Assembly: GCF_006088715.1 (NCBI RefSeq)
Contig: NZ_CP030771.1
Span: 682,001 to 746,000, forward strand
Length of the DNA stretch: 64,000 nucleotides
Origin: Streptomyces sp. YIM 121038
Lineage (GTDB): Bacteria > Actinomycetota > Actinomycetes > Streptomycetales > Streptomycetaceae
Direction: 5' to 3'
In this document: positions 26,585 through 34,201 of the stretch, in pieces
How positions within the stretch are numbered: the stretch's first letter is position 1
How the letters are laid out: every line of letters begins with the position of its first letter
Position numbers and translations under genes: made by a program
The notes under the pieces: generated by a model
Told to the model about the DNA's origin: nothing
The model's database searches: none
Seen by the model: the letters and a program-made list of their open reading frames with translations, nothing else

Positions 26585-27385
26585 ATGACCAACGCCCGCC
26601 GCGAGGACCTCGGCCGCATGCTCCGCGCCTGGCGCAGGGCGCGGGGCCCCGCGCCGGCGCTCGGCTCCCTGCCCGCGCGCGGGCACCGCACCTACCTCAC
26701 GCAGCTCGACATGGCGCTGCAGCTCGGCGTCTCCGAGCGCTGGTACCGGGCGCTGGAGAAGGGCGAGGACCGCCGGTACAGCCGCGAGATGATCGCCGGG
26801 GTCTGCCGGATCCTCGACCTCGCCCCGCAGCAGGCCGCCGCCCTCCACCGGGGCACCGGACACGAGCCCCCCGAGCCCGCCCGCGGCCGCGGCCTCGACC
26901 CGGCGCTCGTCCAGCTCATGCGCCAGCAGCGGTACGTCAGCTACCTCTGCGACCAGGCCTGGGACGTGATCGAGGCCAACGTGGTCGCCGCCCGGCACTG
27001 CCCCTGGCTCGCCCGCCCCGGCGCCAACGTCATGACCTGGGCGTTCTCCCCCGAGGCCCGCTATCAGCTCCGCGACTGGGAGGACCGCTGGGCCGCCTCC
27101 CTGCTCACCCGGCTCCGCCTGGCCTGGCAGCGCCGACCGGATGACGCGCGTCTCGACGAGGTCGTCCGCGAGGTGCGGGCCCAACCGGGCGTCGCGGCCC
27201 TCTGGGACTCCCCCGCGTCCGCCGCCCCGGACCCGCTTCCGGGCGACGGCGCACGCCCGATGTTCTTCCCGCTGGTCGCCCCCGACCCGGTCGACGTGCG
27301 GGTCCTGGCCTGCGGCCCGTACGACGACGCGACGGTCCGCTGGCACCTGGTGATGCCGGTGGACTCGACGCTCGCGTTTCCTTGA
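26585..27385 (+). CDS. XRE-family regulator with MmyB-like ligand-binding domain
   Basis: 266 residues. An N-terminal helix-turn-helix (about 20-90: LTQLDMALQLGVSERWYRALEKGEDRRYS) is followed by the MmyB-like ligand-binding domain (about 105-260, YVSYLCDQAWDVIEANVVAARHCPW, then MTWAFSPEAR and FFPLVAPDPVDVRVL). In Streptomyces such regulators usually control a divergently transcribed enzyme gene; here that is the dihydroxyacetone kinase. The MmyB domain has been proposed to bind fatty-acid-like or flavin-like ligands. The ATG at 26585 has no good ribosome site, so a different start is possible. Confidence 0.82.
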   Translation: MTNARREDLGRMLRAWRRARGPAPALGSLPARGHRTYLTQLDMALQLGVSERWYRALEKGEDRRYSREMIAGVCRILDLAPQQAAALHRGTGHEPPEPARGRGLDPALVQLMRQQRYVSYLCDQAWDVIEANVVAARHCPWLARPGANVMTWAFSPEARYQLRDWEDRWAASLLTRLRLAWQRRPDDARLDEVVREVRAQPGVAALWDSPASAAPDPLPGDGARPMFFPLVAPDPVDVRVLACGPYDDATVRWHLVMPVDSTLAFP

Positions 27386-27477
27386 GCACGGCGGCGTAGC
27401 AACTGATCAATAGGCCCACAGGCACGCATACCGGCACATTCACACAGCCCCGTGCGGCCGAAAACCCACCCCGCCTG

Positions 27478-27496
27478 CTAGGTTAGGGTCACCTTA
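27478..27496. promoter_or_regulatory. iron box (DmdR1/IdeR-type operator)
   Basis: The 19 bp CTAGGTTAGGGTCACCTTA matches the Streptomyces iron-box consensus TTAGGTTAGGCTCACCTAA at 16 of 19 positions, including both TAGG and CACCT cores. It lies 51-69 bp upstream of the ferredoxin-NADP reductase gene, a proper place to repress it when ferrous iron is plentiful. Confidence 0.8.
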
Positions 27497-27546
27497 GTTT
27501 ACGGTTGCCGTCGAGTCAGTCGTCACCGCTCGAAGGGAACCTGAGC

Positions 27547-28911
27547 ATGCACCGCCCCCTGCGGGTAGCCATCGTCGGAGCCGGACCCGCTGGGATCTAC
27601 GCCGCCGACGCGCTGCTGAAGTCCGACGTGGCCGCCGAGCCCGGCGTGTCCATCGACCTCTTCGAGCGGATGCCCGCCCCGTTCGGCCTGATCCGTTACG
27701 GCGTGGCCCCCGACCACCCGCGGATCAAGGGCATCGTCACGGCCCTGCACCAGGTGCTCGACAAGCCGCAGATCCGCCTCTTCGGCAACGTCGACTACCC
27801 GCGCGACATCAGCCTGGACGACCTGCGCGCCTTCTACGACGCGGTCGTCTTCTCCACCGGCGCCACGGCCGACCGCGCCCTCGACATACCGGGCATCGAC
27901 CTCGACGGCTCGTACGGCGCGGCGGACTTCGTCTCCTGGTACGACGGTCACCCGGACGTCCCGCGGACCTGGCCGCTGGACGCGGAGAAGGTCGCCGTCC
28001 TCGGCGTCGGCAACGTGGCCCTCGACGTGGCGCGCGTCCTTGCCAAGACCGCCGAGGAGCTCCTTCCGACGGAGATCCCTGCGAACGTCCACGACGGTCT
28101 GCAGGCCAACAAGGCCCGCGAGATCCATGTCTTCGGCCGACGCGGCCCCGCGCAGGCCAAGTTCAGCCCGATGGAGCTGCGGGAGCTGGACCACTCCCCC
28201 ACCATCGAGGTCATCGTGGACCCCGAGGACATCGACTACGACGACGGCTCGATCGCGACCCGCCGCGGCAACAAGCAGGCCGACATGGTCGCCAAGACCC
28301 TGGAGAACTGGGCGATCCGCGACGTCGGCGACCGTCCGCACAAGCTCTTCCTGCACTTCTTCGAGTCGCCGTCCGAGATCCTCGGCGAGGACGGCAAGGT
28401 CGTCGGCCTGCGCACCGAGCGCACCGAGCTGGACGGCACCGGCAACGTCAAGGGCACCGGCAACGTCAAGGACTGGGACGTCACCGCGGTGTACCGCGCC
28501 GTGGGCTATCTGTCCGACGCGCTGCCCAAGCTCCCCTGGGACGTCGAGTCCGGCACGGTGCCGGACGAGGGCGGCCGGGTGATCGAGGAGTCCGGGGCGC
28601 ACCTGACGTCGACGTACGTCACGGGCTGGATCCGCCGCGGCCCCGTCGGCCTCATCGGTCACACCAAGGGCGACGCCAACGAGACGGTCGCCAACCTCCT
28701 GGACGACCACGCGCACGGCCGCCTTCCGGAGCCCGCCTCGCCCGCTCCGGAAGCCGTGGACGCCTTCCTCACCGAGCGGAACGTCCGCTTCACGACGTGG
28801 GAGGGCTGGTACCGCCTCGACGCCGCGGAGAAGGCGCTCGGCGAGCCGCAGGGCCGCGAGCGCGTGAAGATCGTCGAGCGCGAGGACATGCTCCGGGAGA
28901 GCGGGGCCTGA
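27547..28911 (+). CDS. FAD-dependent ferredoxin-NADP(+) reductase (FprA/adrenodoxin-reductase type)
   Basis: 454 residues. FAD-binding motif VAIVGAGPAGIYAA at the N-terminus, PAPFGLIRYGVAPDH, the NADP-binding VLGVGNVALDVARVLA, HVFGRRGPAQAKF, and the C-terminal GWIRRGPVGLIGHTKGDANETV, all characteristic of the mycobacterial FprA and mitochondrial adrenodoxin-reductase family. It passes electrons from NADPH to ferredoxins, which in turn feed P450s or other Fe-S enzymes. The ATG at 27547 follows GAAGGGAACCTGAGC. A good iron box upstream suggests induction when iron is short. The acidic repeat GTGNVKGTGNVKDW (about residues 300-313) is an internal 7-residue duplication. Confidence 0.9.
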   Translation: MHRPLRVAIVGAGPAGIYAADALLKSDVAAEPGVSIDLFERMPAPFGLIRYGVAPDHPRIKGIVTALHQVLDKPQIRLFGNVDYPRDISLDDLRAFYDAVVFSTGATADRALDIPGIDLDGSYGAADFVSWYDGHPDVPRTWPLDAEKVAVLGVGNVALDVARVLAKTAEELLPTEIPANVHDGLQANKAREIHVFGRRGPAQAKFSPMELRELDHSPTIEVIVDPEDIDYDDGSIATRRGNKQADMVAKTLENWAIRDVGDRPHKLFLHFFESPSEILGEDGKVVGLRTERTELDGTGNVKGTGNVKDWDVTAVYRAVGYLSDALPKLPWDVESGTVPDEGGRVIEESGAHLTSTYVTGWIRRGPVGLIGHTKGDANETVANLLDDHAHGRLPEPASPAPEAVDAFLTERNVRFTTWEGWYRLDAAEKALGEPQGRERVKIVEREDMLRESGA

Positions 28912-28930
28912 CGCCGCGCCGCACCGCTCC

Positions 28931-28962
28931 GACCGGCCGTCGCTCCTCCGCGACGGCCGGTC
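28931..28962. terminator. bidirectional terminator, 13-bp stem
   Basis: GACCGGCCGTCGC (28931-28943), six-base loop TCCTCC, and its exact reverse complement (28950-28962). It lies in the 58-bp space between the converging reductase and propeller genes. Confidence 0.8.
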
Positions 28963-28969
28963 GCGCACG

Positions 28970-29995
28970 TCAGGGGCGGGCGGGCAGCAGTACCGAGGAG
29001 TCCGGCTCCCGTTGGGTGCCGAAGCCGCCGACGACGGCGAGCCGGTCCAGGTCGACGACCGCGATGCGGTCGGTGTCCAGCAGGGACACGTACGCCAGCG
29101 GCTCGCTGGGGTGCAGCGACACGGCCGCCGGTGTCCCGTCGAGCCGGAGCGAGCGGATGGGCCGCAGGTCAGTGCTCCAGACGGTCAGGGTCTTGGCGGT
29201 GATGTCCGTCGCCAACAGCCGTTCGTCGTCGAGGGTGTAGACCCGCAGCGGGTCCCCGCCCGTCTTCCGGCTGTGCCGCACCTCCATGGTGCGCGCGTCG
29301 ACGGCGACCAGGGCGGAGCTCTTGCGGGCTCCGACGAACAGCGTCTTCTCGTCCCGGCTCAGGCAGCTGCTCTCGGGCAGTTGGCCGGGCGTCACCAGGA
29401 GCGGCGGCACGGCGGCGTCGTGCGGGCGCACGAGGCTCACCGTGTGCGACAACAGGCCGGTGACATAGGCCCGTTCGCCGTCGTGGCTGAGCGTGAACAG
29501 ATGCGTCTTCACCCCGTGCGTGGGCACCGCCCTGGACGGCGCCCCGTCGGTGGCCGGGTCGTCGAAGCCCAGCAGGACCGCCCTCTCCTCGCTCAGGGCG
29601 TACAGCCGGTCGTCACGGTCGATCCCCATGCCGTGGATGCGACGGAACGGTCGGGTGTCGATGGTTCGCGCCAGCGCCCGCCCGACGAGATCGATGACGA
29701 AGACCGCGGCGCCGCCCTCGCCCACCGTGGAGGCCATGCGGACGCCGTAGTGCCCGACGTAGGCGAACCGTCGGCGCGAGTCGACGACCATCTCGTGCGG
29801 GTAGTCGGGCAGTTGGACCGTCCCAAGGCTCCGCCCCGACGCGACGTCGTAGAAGCCGACCGCGTGGCTGCTCTTCTCCACCACCACGAGCGTGTCACCC
29901 TCCGCCGCCCGGGAAGCACCCCGGGCCGACGTGGCCGCCCCGCTCGCCAGCACCCCCGCGCCCGCCGCCTTGATCACCGTACGACGCGTCACCAC
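28970..29995 (-). CDS. exported YncE-like seven-bladed beta-propeller protein
   Basis: 341 residues. A twin-arginine type leader (TRRTVIKAAGAGVLASGAATS) is followed by repeats of about 40-45 residues with endings such as YVGHYGVR, YVTGLLSHTVSLV, LFVGARKSSALVAVD and YVSLLDTDRIAVVDLD. This is the pattern of YncE/lactonase-like propellers. No catalytic residue set can be named; such proteins are thought to bind ligands or DNA, or to serve as scaffolds at the cell surface. The start is a GTG at 29995 (a second GTG follows directly). Upstream lies a tandem-repeat tract. Confidence 0.78.
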   Translation of the reverse strand: MVTRRTVIKAAGAGVLASGAATSARGASRAAEGDTLVVVEKSSHAVGFYDVASGRSLGTVQLPDYPHEMVVDSRRRFAYVGHYGVRMASTVGEGGAAVFVIDLVGRALARTIDTRPFRRIHGMGIDRDDRLYALSEERAVLLGFDDPATDGAPSRAVPTHGVKTHLFTLSHDGERAYVTGLLSHTVSLVRPHDAAVPPLLVTPGQLPESSCLSRDEKTLFVGARKSSALVAVDARTMEVRHSRKTGGDPLRVYTLDDERLLATDITAKTLTVWSTDLRPIRSLRLDGTPAAVSLHPSEPLAYVSLLDTDRIAVVDLDRLAVVGGFGTQREPDSSVLLPARP

Positions 29996-30005
29996 AGCCC
30001 CTCAC

Positions 30006-30058
30006 CCCTCGTCCCTCGTCCTTCGCCCTGCGCCCTGCGCCCTGCGCCCTGCGCCTGG
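30006..30058. repeat. 7-bp microsatellite
   Basis: A heptamer period runs through this stretch: CCCTCGT-like units change into four exact CGCCCTG copies (30024-30051) and a final variant. It begins 11 bp upstream of the start of the propeller gene, where its promoter or leader should be. Confidence 0.75.
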
Positions 30059-30579
30059 ATCGCTCGCCAGTCGCCGTGCGCCACGGACGCGGGACCACGG
30101 CCCTCGCCCGTAGCGCCCGAGCCTGGTGGACGGGGAAGGAGGCGTCCAGTGCCACGACAGCCGCAGGGGTCACACGCCACGGGGCAGCGCGGGCTCATCA
30201 CGGGTTCATTCACGGGTTCATCGCGCGGCGAACGCGTGCCCGCAGTGATCCGCCGCCGCGTTCTTGGCGCCAACCGCGTCTCCACGAACCCCCTGGCCCT
30301 GGCCGTGGCCGTCTCCGGCAACAAGTGCCGCCCCGGCCCCTCGACGACCAAGGCCGTCCGAGAGCTCTCCATCAGCTCGGGCAGCGGCATCCACCGCTTC
30401 GGCGACGACGTGCGCGGCACCTGGTCCGACAGCGGCGGCACCGGGACACCTCAACGCCGCCGAACACCACCGCCACCGGCATCCAGTAGCCGCACTGTCC
30501 CGTCCGCCCCGTACCGTCTCGACCGGGGCACGCCGCCTGAGGGGCAGGCAGAACACCTGTGAGCAGGACTTGCGATCAA
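30059..30579. other. 520-bp stretch without a recognisable gene
   Basis: Nothing here matches a family I know. A plus-strand frame running from before 30160 to a TGA at 30562 carries a plausible folded-looking middle (NPLALAVAVSGNKC and GIHRFGDDVRGTWSDSGG), but it lacks a clear start and turns into Pro/Arg-rich low complexity. A plus-oriented terminator at 30872, which no intact upstream plus-strand gene explains, suggests a decayed phage gene ending here. There is a short near-duplicate CACGGGTTCATTCACGGGTTC at about 30197. Confidence 0.3.
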
Positions 30580-30756
30580 TCAGCGGCCGGAGAAGATCGC
30601 AAAACCGATCACCACGAAGAGAATTATTGCCACGTACGCAACAATAGTTCCCCCGATTGTCTTCGGCTGGTAGGTGAACTGGCTCGGAGGGTTGGGTCGA
30701 GGTGCCTTGTATATCTGACGAGTCTCCCCGAAGATCTTTCTGTTTTCGTAAGGCAT
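30580..30756 (-). CDS. small single-span membrane protein
   Basis: 58 residues: a hydrophilic N-terminal half starting MPYENRKIFGETRQIYKAPR, then one membrane span (IVAYVAIILFVVIGFAIF) and the end SGR. The ATG at 30756 has a perfect GGAGG six bases upstream. The coding sequence is much less GC-rich than its neighbours and uses A/T-ending codons, a sign of recent transfer. It lies opposite in strand to the phage lysis genes that follow. No family recognised. Confidence 0.6.
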   Translation of the reverse strand: MPYENRKIFGETRQIYKAPRPNPPSQFTYQPKTIGGTIVAYVAIILFVVIGFAIFSGR

Positions 30757-30871
30757 AGAGCCTCCATCGCTTTCCTCCCCTAGCCTACTTTTACTGCGCT
30801 TGATCTATTTGCGCTTAGCCAAAATCTCTACGCCGCCTTACTCACAAACGCCTGCTCCCTGCCTCTCAAAT

Positions 30872-30894
30872 GCCCCCGCGCGCCGCGCCGGGGC
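30872..30894 (+). terminator. rho-independent terminator upstream of lysis cassette
   Basis: GCCCCCGCG and CGCCGGGGC pair with one mismatch around a five-base loop, followed by TTTCTC on the plus strand. It would stop transcription entering the lysis genes from the left. Confidence 0.55.
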
Positions 30895-30918
30895 TTTCTC
30901 TATGCCCGAGGAGGACTC

Positions 30919-31170
30919 GTGAAGTCGATCGTCGGCCGCATCGTCATCTACCGCGCCAGGACGCGCGGATACCACCTGCCCGCCATCGCCACCGCGGCCC
31001 AGGACCCGCTCGACCCGATCGGCCTGGAACTCGGCGACGTCCCCCCACTCACCGACGACACGACCGCGCATCTCCACGTCATGACCCCGGGCGCGCAGGC
31101 CTCGTACACCGAGCACGCCGTCCCGCAGAGCAACCGGCCGGGCACCTGGTCCTGGCCGGAGCGTGCGTGA
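30919..31170 (+). CDS. phage protein upstream of endolysin
   Basis: 83 residues starting at a GTG behind GAGGAGGACTC. The opening KSIVGRIVIYRARTRGYHLPAI and the ending GTWSWPERA recall a small protein found just before the endolysin gene of Streptomyces phages and prophages; phage homologues appear longer in the middle, so this may be an internally shortened version. Its role is not known; the position suggests a tail-associated or late structural protein. Its stop codon overlaps the endolysin ATG (TGATG). Confidence 0.6.
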   Translation: MKSIVGRIVIYRARTRGYHLPAIATAAQDPLDPIGLELGDVPPLTDDTTAHLHVMTPGAQASYTEHAVPQSNRPGTWSWPERA

Positions 31171-31807
31171 TGGCCAGACCCCCGACCACATCCCGGTTCC
31201 TCGCCGCCCTGCACAGGAGGGCGTGCACGTCGTCGAGGTCGGCTCCTCGCGCACCCACAACCGCAACCACAAGGGCCCCTGGGGCCCGGTGCACGGCATG
31301 ATGATCCACCACACCGCGACCTCCGGCGCCCAGAAGACCGTGACGACCTGCCGCCACGGCTACGAAGGCCTGCCCGGCCCCCTGTGCCACGGCGTCATCA
31401 CCAAGGACGGCCGCGTGCACCTCGTCGGCTACGGCCGCGCCAACCACGCGGGCTTCGGTGACGACGACGTGCTGCGCGCCGTCATCGCCGAGAAGGCCCT
31501 GCCCCCGGACAACGAGGCCAACACCGACGGCAACCGGCACTTCTACGGCTTCGAGTGCGAGAACCTCGGCAACGGCCGCGACCCGTGGCCGGAGTCCCAA
31601 GTCGAGGCCGCCGTACGCGTATCCGCGGCGATCTGCCGCGCGCACAGCTGGGGCAAGGGCGGCGACACCTCCGTGATCGGCCACTCCGAATGGCAGCCCG
31701 GGAAGGTCGACCCCTTCGGCCCCGGGGTGTCCATGAAGGACATCCGGCGCCGCGTCGCCGAGCGCCTCCGTCACCCCGCGAACTGGTCCCCGAAGGAGTG
31801 TTCATGA
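31170..31807 (+). pseudogene. phage endolysin, N-acetylmuramoyl-L-alanine amidase, frameshifted near its start
   Basis: The amidase domain is intact in one frame: GPWGPVHGMMIHHTATSG, CHGVITKDGRVHLVGYGRANHAG, FYGFECENLG and SVIGHSEWQPGKVDP are the amidase_2/PGRP motifs with the zinc ligands. The natural start, an ATG at 31170 overlapping the previous stop and eight bases after GGAG, opens in a different frame (MARPPTTSRFLAALHR). The two frames join at 31215-31220, where AGGAGG stands for an expected AGGGAGG, a one-base loss. Translation from 31170 would stop at 31301. A GTG at 31163 is in the amidase frame but has no ribosome site. Sequencing error or programmed slippage at AGG-AGG are the alternatives. 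Confidence 0.75.
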
Positions 31808-32034
31808 CCACCACCGCCTTCTGGAAGGCCACCGCCGATCGTGTCGTCCGCACCTTCACCCAGTCCCTCCTCGCCGTCCTCGGCGCCGGGACCTTCGGCA
31901 TCCTCGACGCCCCGTGGACGGCCGCCCTGAGCACTGCCGGCCTCGCCTCGGTGCTCGCGCTGCTGACCGCTGTCGCGACGAGCGGCCGCGGTGAGGGGCC
32001 GGGGCTCACTGAGTCGGTGCGGAGACGACTGTGA
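31804..32034 (+). CDS. phage holin
   Basis: 76 residues, ATG overlapping the endolysin stop (ATGA). Two hydrophobic stretches (SLLAVLGAGTFGILDAPW and ALSTAGLASVLALLTAVAT) with a polar C-terminus fit a small phage holin of the type found in Streptomyces siphophages. It would form the membrane hole that releases the endolysin. Gene order and overlaps (endolysin, holin, membrane-anchored coiled coil) are those of a phage lysis cassette. Confidence 0.75.
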   Translation: MTTTAFWKATADRVVRTFTQSLLAVLGAGTFGILDAPWTAALSTAGLASVLALLTAVATSGRGEGPGLTESVRRRL

Positions 32035-32285
32035 CGGCGCCGGAGTCACGTGATGTCGCCCTGGAGCTGGCCGAGTTGCGGCGGACTATGGAGGTCGGGT
32101 TCGCCGAGCAGCGCGGGCAGCTCGCGCTCCTGGTCCAGCGCGGCGAGCAGACGGACAAGACCCTCGACGATCACGAGCGGCGGCTGGACGCGCTGGAGCG
32201 CGGGCGGTGGCCGCTCCCGACGATCGCCGCGCTCGCCGGGGCGATCGGTGCCGGGTCGGGCCTGTTCACTCTGCTGGCCCGCTGA
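32031..32285 (+). CDS. phage lysis-cassette protein, coiled coil with C-terminal membrane span
   Basis: 84 residues, GTG overlapping the holin stop (GTGA). Residues 5-55 form a charged coiled coil (ALELAELRRTMEVGFAEQRGQL, then LDDHERRLDALER), and residues 60-83 form one membrane span (TIAALAGAIGAGSGLFTLLA). This is the plan of a small protein often next to holin genes in actinophages; a role in timing or regulating lysis is likely but unproven. A strong hairpin terminator follows nine bases after the stop. Confidence 0.65.
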   Translation: MTAPESRDVALELAELRRTMEVGFAEQRGQLALLVQRGEQTDKTLDDHERRLDALERGRWPLPTIAALAGAIGAGSGLFTLLAR

Positions 32286-32293
32286 AACGCTTC

Positions 32294-32321
32294 CCCCCTC
32301 CCGCCTTCGGGCGGGAGGGGG
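32294..32321 (+). terminator. terminator of the lysis cassette
   Basis: CCCCCTCCCGCC-type stem of 12 bp with a stable TTCG loop (32306-32309), placed directly after the last lysis gene and before the converging XRE gene. Confidence 0.85.
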
Positions 32322-32337
32322 CCTTCGTCGTACCCGT

Positions 32338-33189
32338 TCAGTGCAGCGCTGCGATCGCGCGGAGGACGAGGCCGCGGGCCTCAGCACCGTAGACGGCCAT
32401 GCTCCGCAGGCGTTCGAAAGTCTTCACGTACTGGCTGACCTCGGAGGGCTGGGTGACACGTACCTCGGCCGACACGAGTTCCATGGCCACCAGCTTGTCG
32501 TCGTAGATGTGGAACGTCTCCTCCGGCCAGTGCGTCCGCTCGCTGGCTATGGGGATGATGCCGAGGGAGACGGCCGGCAAGGCCCCCGCCGTGAGCAGGT
32601 AGCCGAGTTGGGCGGCCATGGCTTCTGCTCCGGCGATCCGGTAGTGCAGAACTGTCTCTTCGATCACTGCCACGAAGCGATGTCCCGGTTCGTGGATGAG
32701 GCGGGAGCGCTCGATGCGTGCGCGCGCGGCTTCCGCGCTGTCGTCCTCAGCAAGGTCGTTGGAGTCCGCGGCGATACGAAGTACGGCAGTCGCGTACCCC
32801 TCGGTCTGGAGCAGGCCGGGTACGAGGCCGGAGGAGTACACGCGGAACAGCTCGGTGCCGCGGAAGAACTGGACCCGGCTCTCCTGGATGTGTCGGAGCC
32901 CGGAGCGCACCTGGTCGCGCCACTGTTGGTACAGCGTCTCGGCGTTGATGGACTGGACGATCAGGTCTTGGGCTTGATCTGCACGGCCGGTGGCGGCGCA
33001 CCAGCGGCGGATGTCGTTCGCCGATGGCCCGGTGAGCGCGTTCTCGATCCGGGACGTCTTGGAGTGGTGCCAGTCGCACGCGGCAGCCAGTTGTACGAGC
33101 GTCATCCCGGCCTCCTTGCGGAGGGTGCGGAGCTGCCGGGCGACAGCTTCGCGCGCGGCCTGGGCCGACGAGGAAGGGGAGACGGACAT
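32338..33189 (-). CDS. XRE helix-turn-helix regulator with DUF5753 domain
   Basis: 283 residues. An N-terminal Cro/C1-type helix-turn-helix (about 15-75: LRTLRKEAGMTLVQLAAACDWHHSKTSRIENA) is followed by DUF5753 (about 105-275) with FRVYSSGLVPGLLQTEGYA, RFVAVIEETVLHYRIAG and IPIASERTHWPEETFHIYD. Streptomyces genomes hold dozens of such proteins, usually next to a small DUF397 or DUF6879 partner, and several affect development or antibiotic onset. Here the partner DUF6879 gene lies 24 bp upstream on the same strand. Confidence 0.88.
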   Translation of the reverse strand: MSVSPSSSAQAAREAVARQLRTLRKEAGMTLVQLAAACDWHHSKTSRIENALTGPSANDIRRWCAATGRADQAQDLIVQSINAETLYQQWRDQVRSGLRHIQESRVQFFRGTELFRVYSSGLVPGLLQTEGYATAVLRIAADSNDLAEDDSAEAARARIERSRLIHEPGHRFVAVIEETVLHYRIAGAEAMAAQLGYLLTAGALPAVSLGIIPIASERTHWPEETFHIYDDKLVAMELVSAEVRVTQPSEVSQYVKTFERLRSMAVYGAEARGLVLRAIAALH

Positions 33190-33213
33190 GGGCTGGCTGC
33201 CGGTGCTTCCTGG

Positions 33214-33741
33214 TCAGTCGATCCGGTACGTGTCGTGCGGTATGGCGCACTCCCACACCGCCGCGAAGGCGTCCCCGCACAGCTTGGCGGCAGCGGGGTC
33301 CTGGGAGATCTCGTGTCCGACCAGCGCACCGTCGCCCGAGAAGTAACCCCAGCGGACGATACGGTCGTCGAACAGCCAGAAGTCGTTACCGGGCAGACAG
33401 AGGGCCGAGGCCTGGCGGCGGGGCAGCCAGCGCACTTCCTCACCTGCGTGCGTGTTGACCATGGTGGAAGCGTGCTCGTACCGGATGTAATCGGATACGG
33501 GTTCGGACACGATGCGGGCGCGTCGCACGGCGACTCCTCGGGCGACGGCCCGACTGACGAGGTTGACCCAGGGGGCCCAGTCCTCCGAGGAAGGATCGGT
33601 ATCGAGCTTGCCGGTCTCCAGCCAGGTACGGAAGTCGTCGACTTCGGCAGCGACACCGTACTGGTCCCGCATCTCCAGGTGCACCGCAGTCCGTGTGCAG
33701 CGGTCCATCAGCTCAGCGATCGTCGGTTCGCTCAAGGACAT
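33214..33741 (-). CDS. DUF6879 family protein
   Basis: 175 residues with the family pattern: DDFRTWLETGKLD, VARGVAVRRARIVSEPVSDYIRYEH, ARWLPRR-like VRWLPRRQASALCLPGNDFWLFDD and the end WECAIPHDTYRID. DUF6879 proteins are usually encoded beside an XRE/DUF5753 regulator, as here, and are thought to work with it as a pair. It overlaps the upstream small gene by 29 bp and precedes the regulator by 24 bp, making a three-gene unit. Confidence 0.85.
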   Translation of the reverse strand: MSLSEPTIAELMDRCTRTAVHLEMRDQYGVAAEVDDFRTWLETGKLDTDPSSEDWAPWVNLVSRAVARGVAVRRARIVSEPVSDYIRYEHASTMVNTHAGEEVRWLPRRQASALCLPGNDFWLFDDRIVRWGYFSGDGALVGHEISQDPAAAKLCGDAFAAVWECAIPHDTYRID

Positions 33742-34000
33742 CGCACGCCTCCCTGATCATGTGGATCATCCTGGCAGGGATTCGGACCACGGCTTCGCCA
33801 TCCGGGATGCCGACGGCGTGGCCGGGCACCTCGAAGCTGGCGCACTCAGCTTGGAGTTCGAGAGTCGGCTCCAACCCCTGGAAGACGAGCTCCCGCTTCT
33901 CCTGGTCGACCCACACGGTGGGGCTGTCGGCGGTTTTGGTGTCGGGGTCGATCCCGATGAACAGTAACGGCACGGCATCCTCCGTCAGCAGCGTGTGCAT
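33713..34000 (-). CDS. small hypothetical protein of the XRE/DUF6879 unit
   Basis: 95 residues. It is mostly beta strands in the first two thirds (PLLFIGIDPDTKTADSPTVWVDQEKRE... segment, then ELVFQGLEPTLELQAECASF) and ends with a conserved-looking VVRIPARMIHMIREACD helix. I recall similar proteins next to DUF6879 genes in Streptomyces but no function. It is the first gene of the minus-strand unit and faces the operon at 34202 across 200 bp. Confidence 0.7.
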   Translation of the reverse strand: MHTLLTEDAVPLLFIGIDPDTKTADSPTVWVDQEKRELVFQGLEPTLELQAECASFEVPGHAVGIPDGEAVVRIPARMIHMIREACDVLERTDDR

Positions 34001-34080
34001 TTCTCTGCGTCACGGTCACGGTCAGGTGGGCTCCAGGTCAAGGGTGCGGGCAGGACACAGAGGCGCTTTGAGCAGATGCC

Positions 34081-34101
34081 TGCACAGATCTGCACAGACC
34101 T
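34081..34101. promoter_or_regulatory. 10-bp direct repeat, candidate operator
   Basis: TGCACAGATC and TGCACAGACC abut, and the palindrome CAGATCTG spans their joint. It lies in the divergent gap between the XRE/DUF6879 unit and the operon at 34202, about 25 bp upstream of a possible -10 (TAGCGT, 34125-34130). Confidence 0.45.
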
Positions 34102-34201
34102 GGCGGTCGCCTCCAGCGCGCTCCTAGCGTCGAAAGACACAGCAAGACCCCGGCGACCGTGCGACCGGCCCCGGGGCATGGCCGACTACCGAGGAGTCGA
34201 C

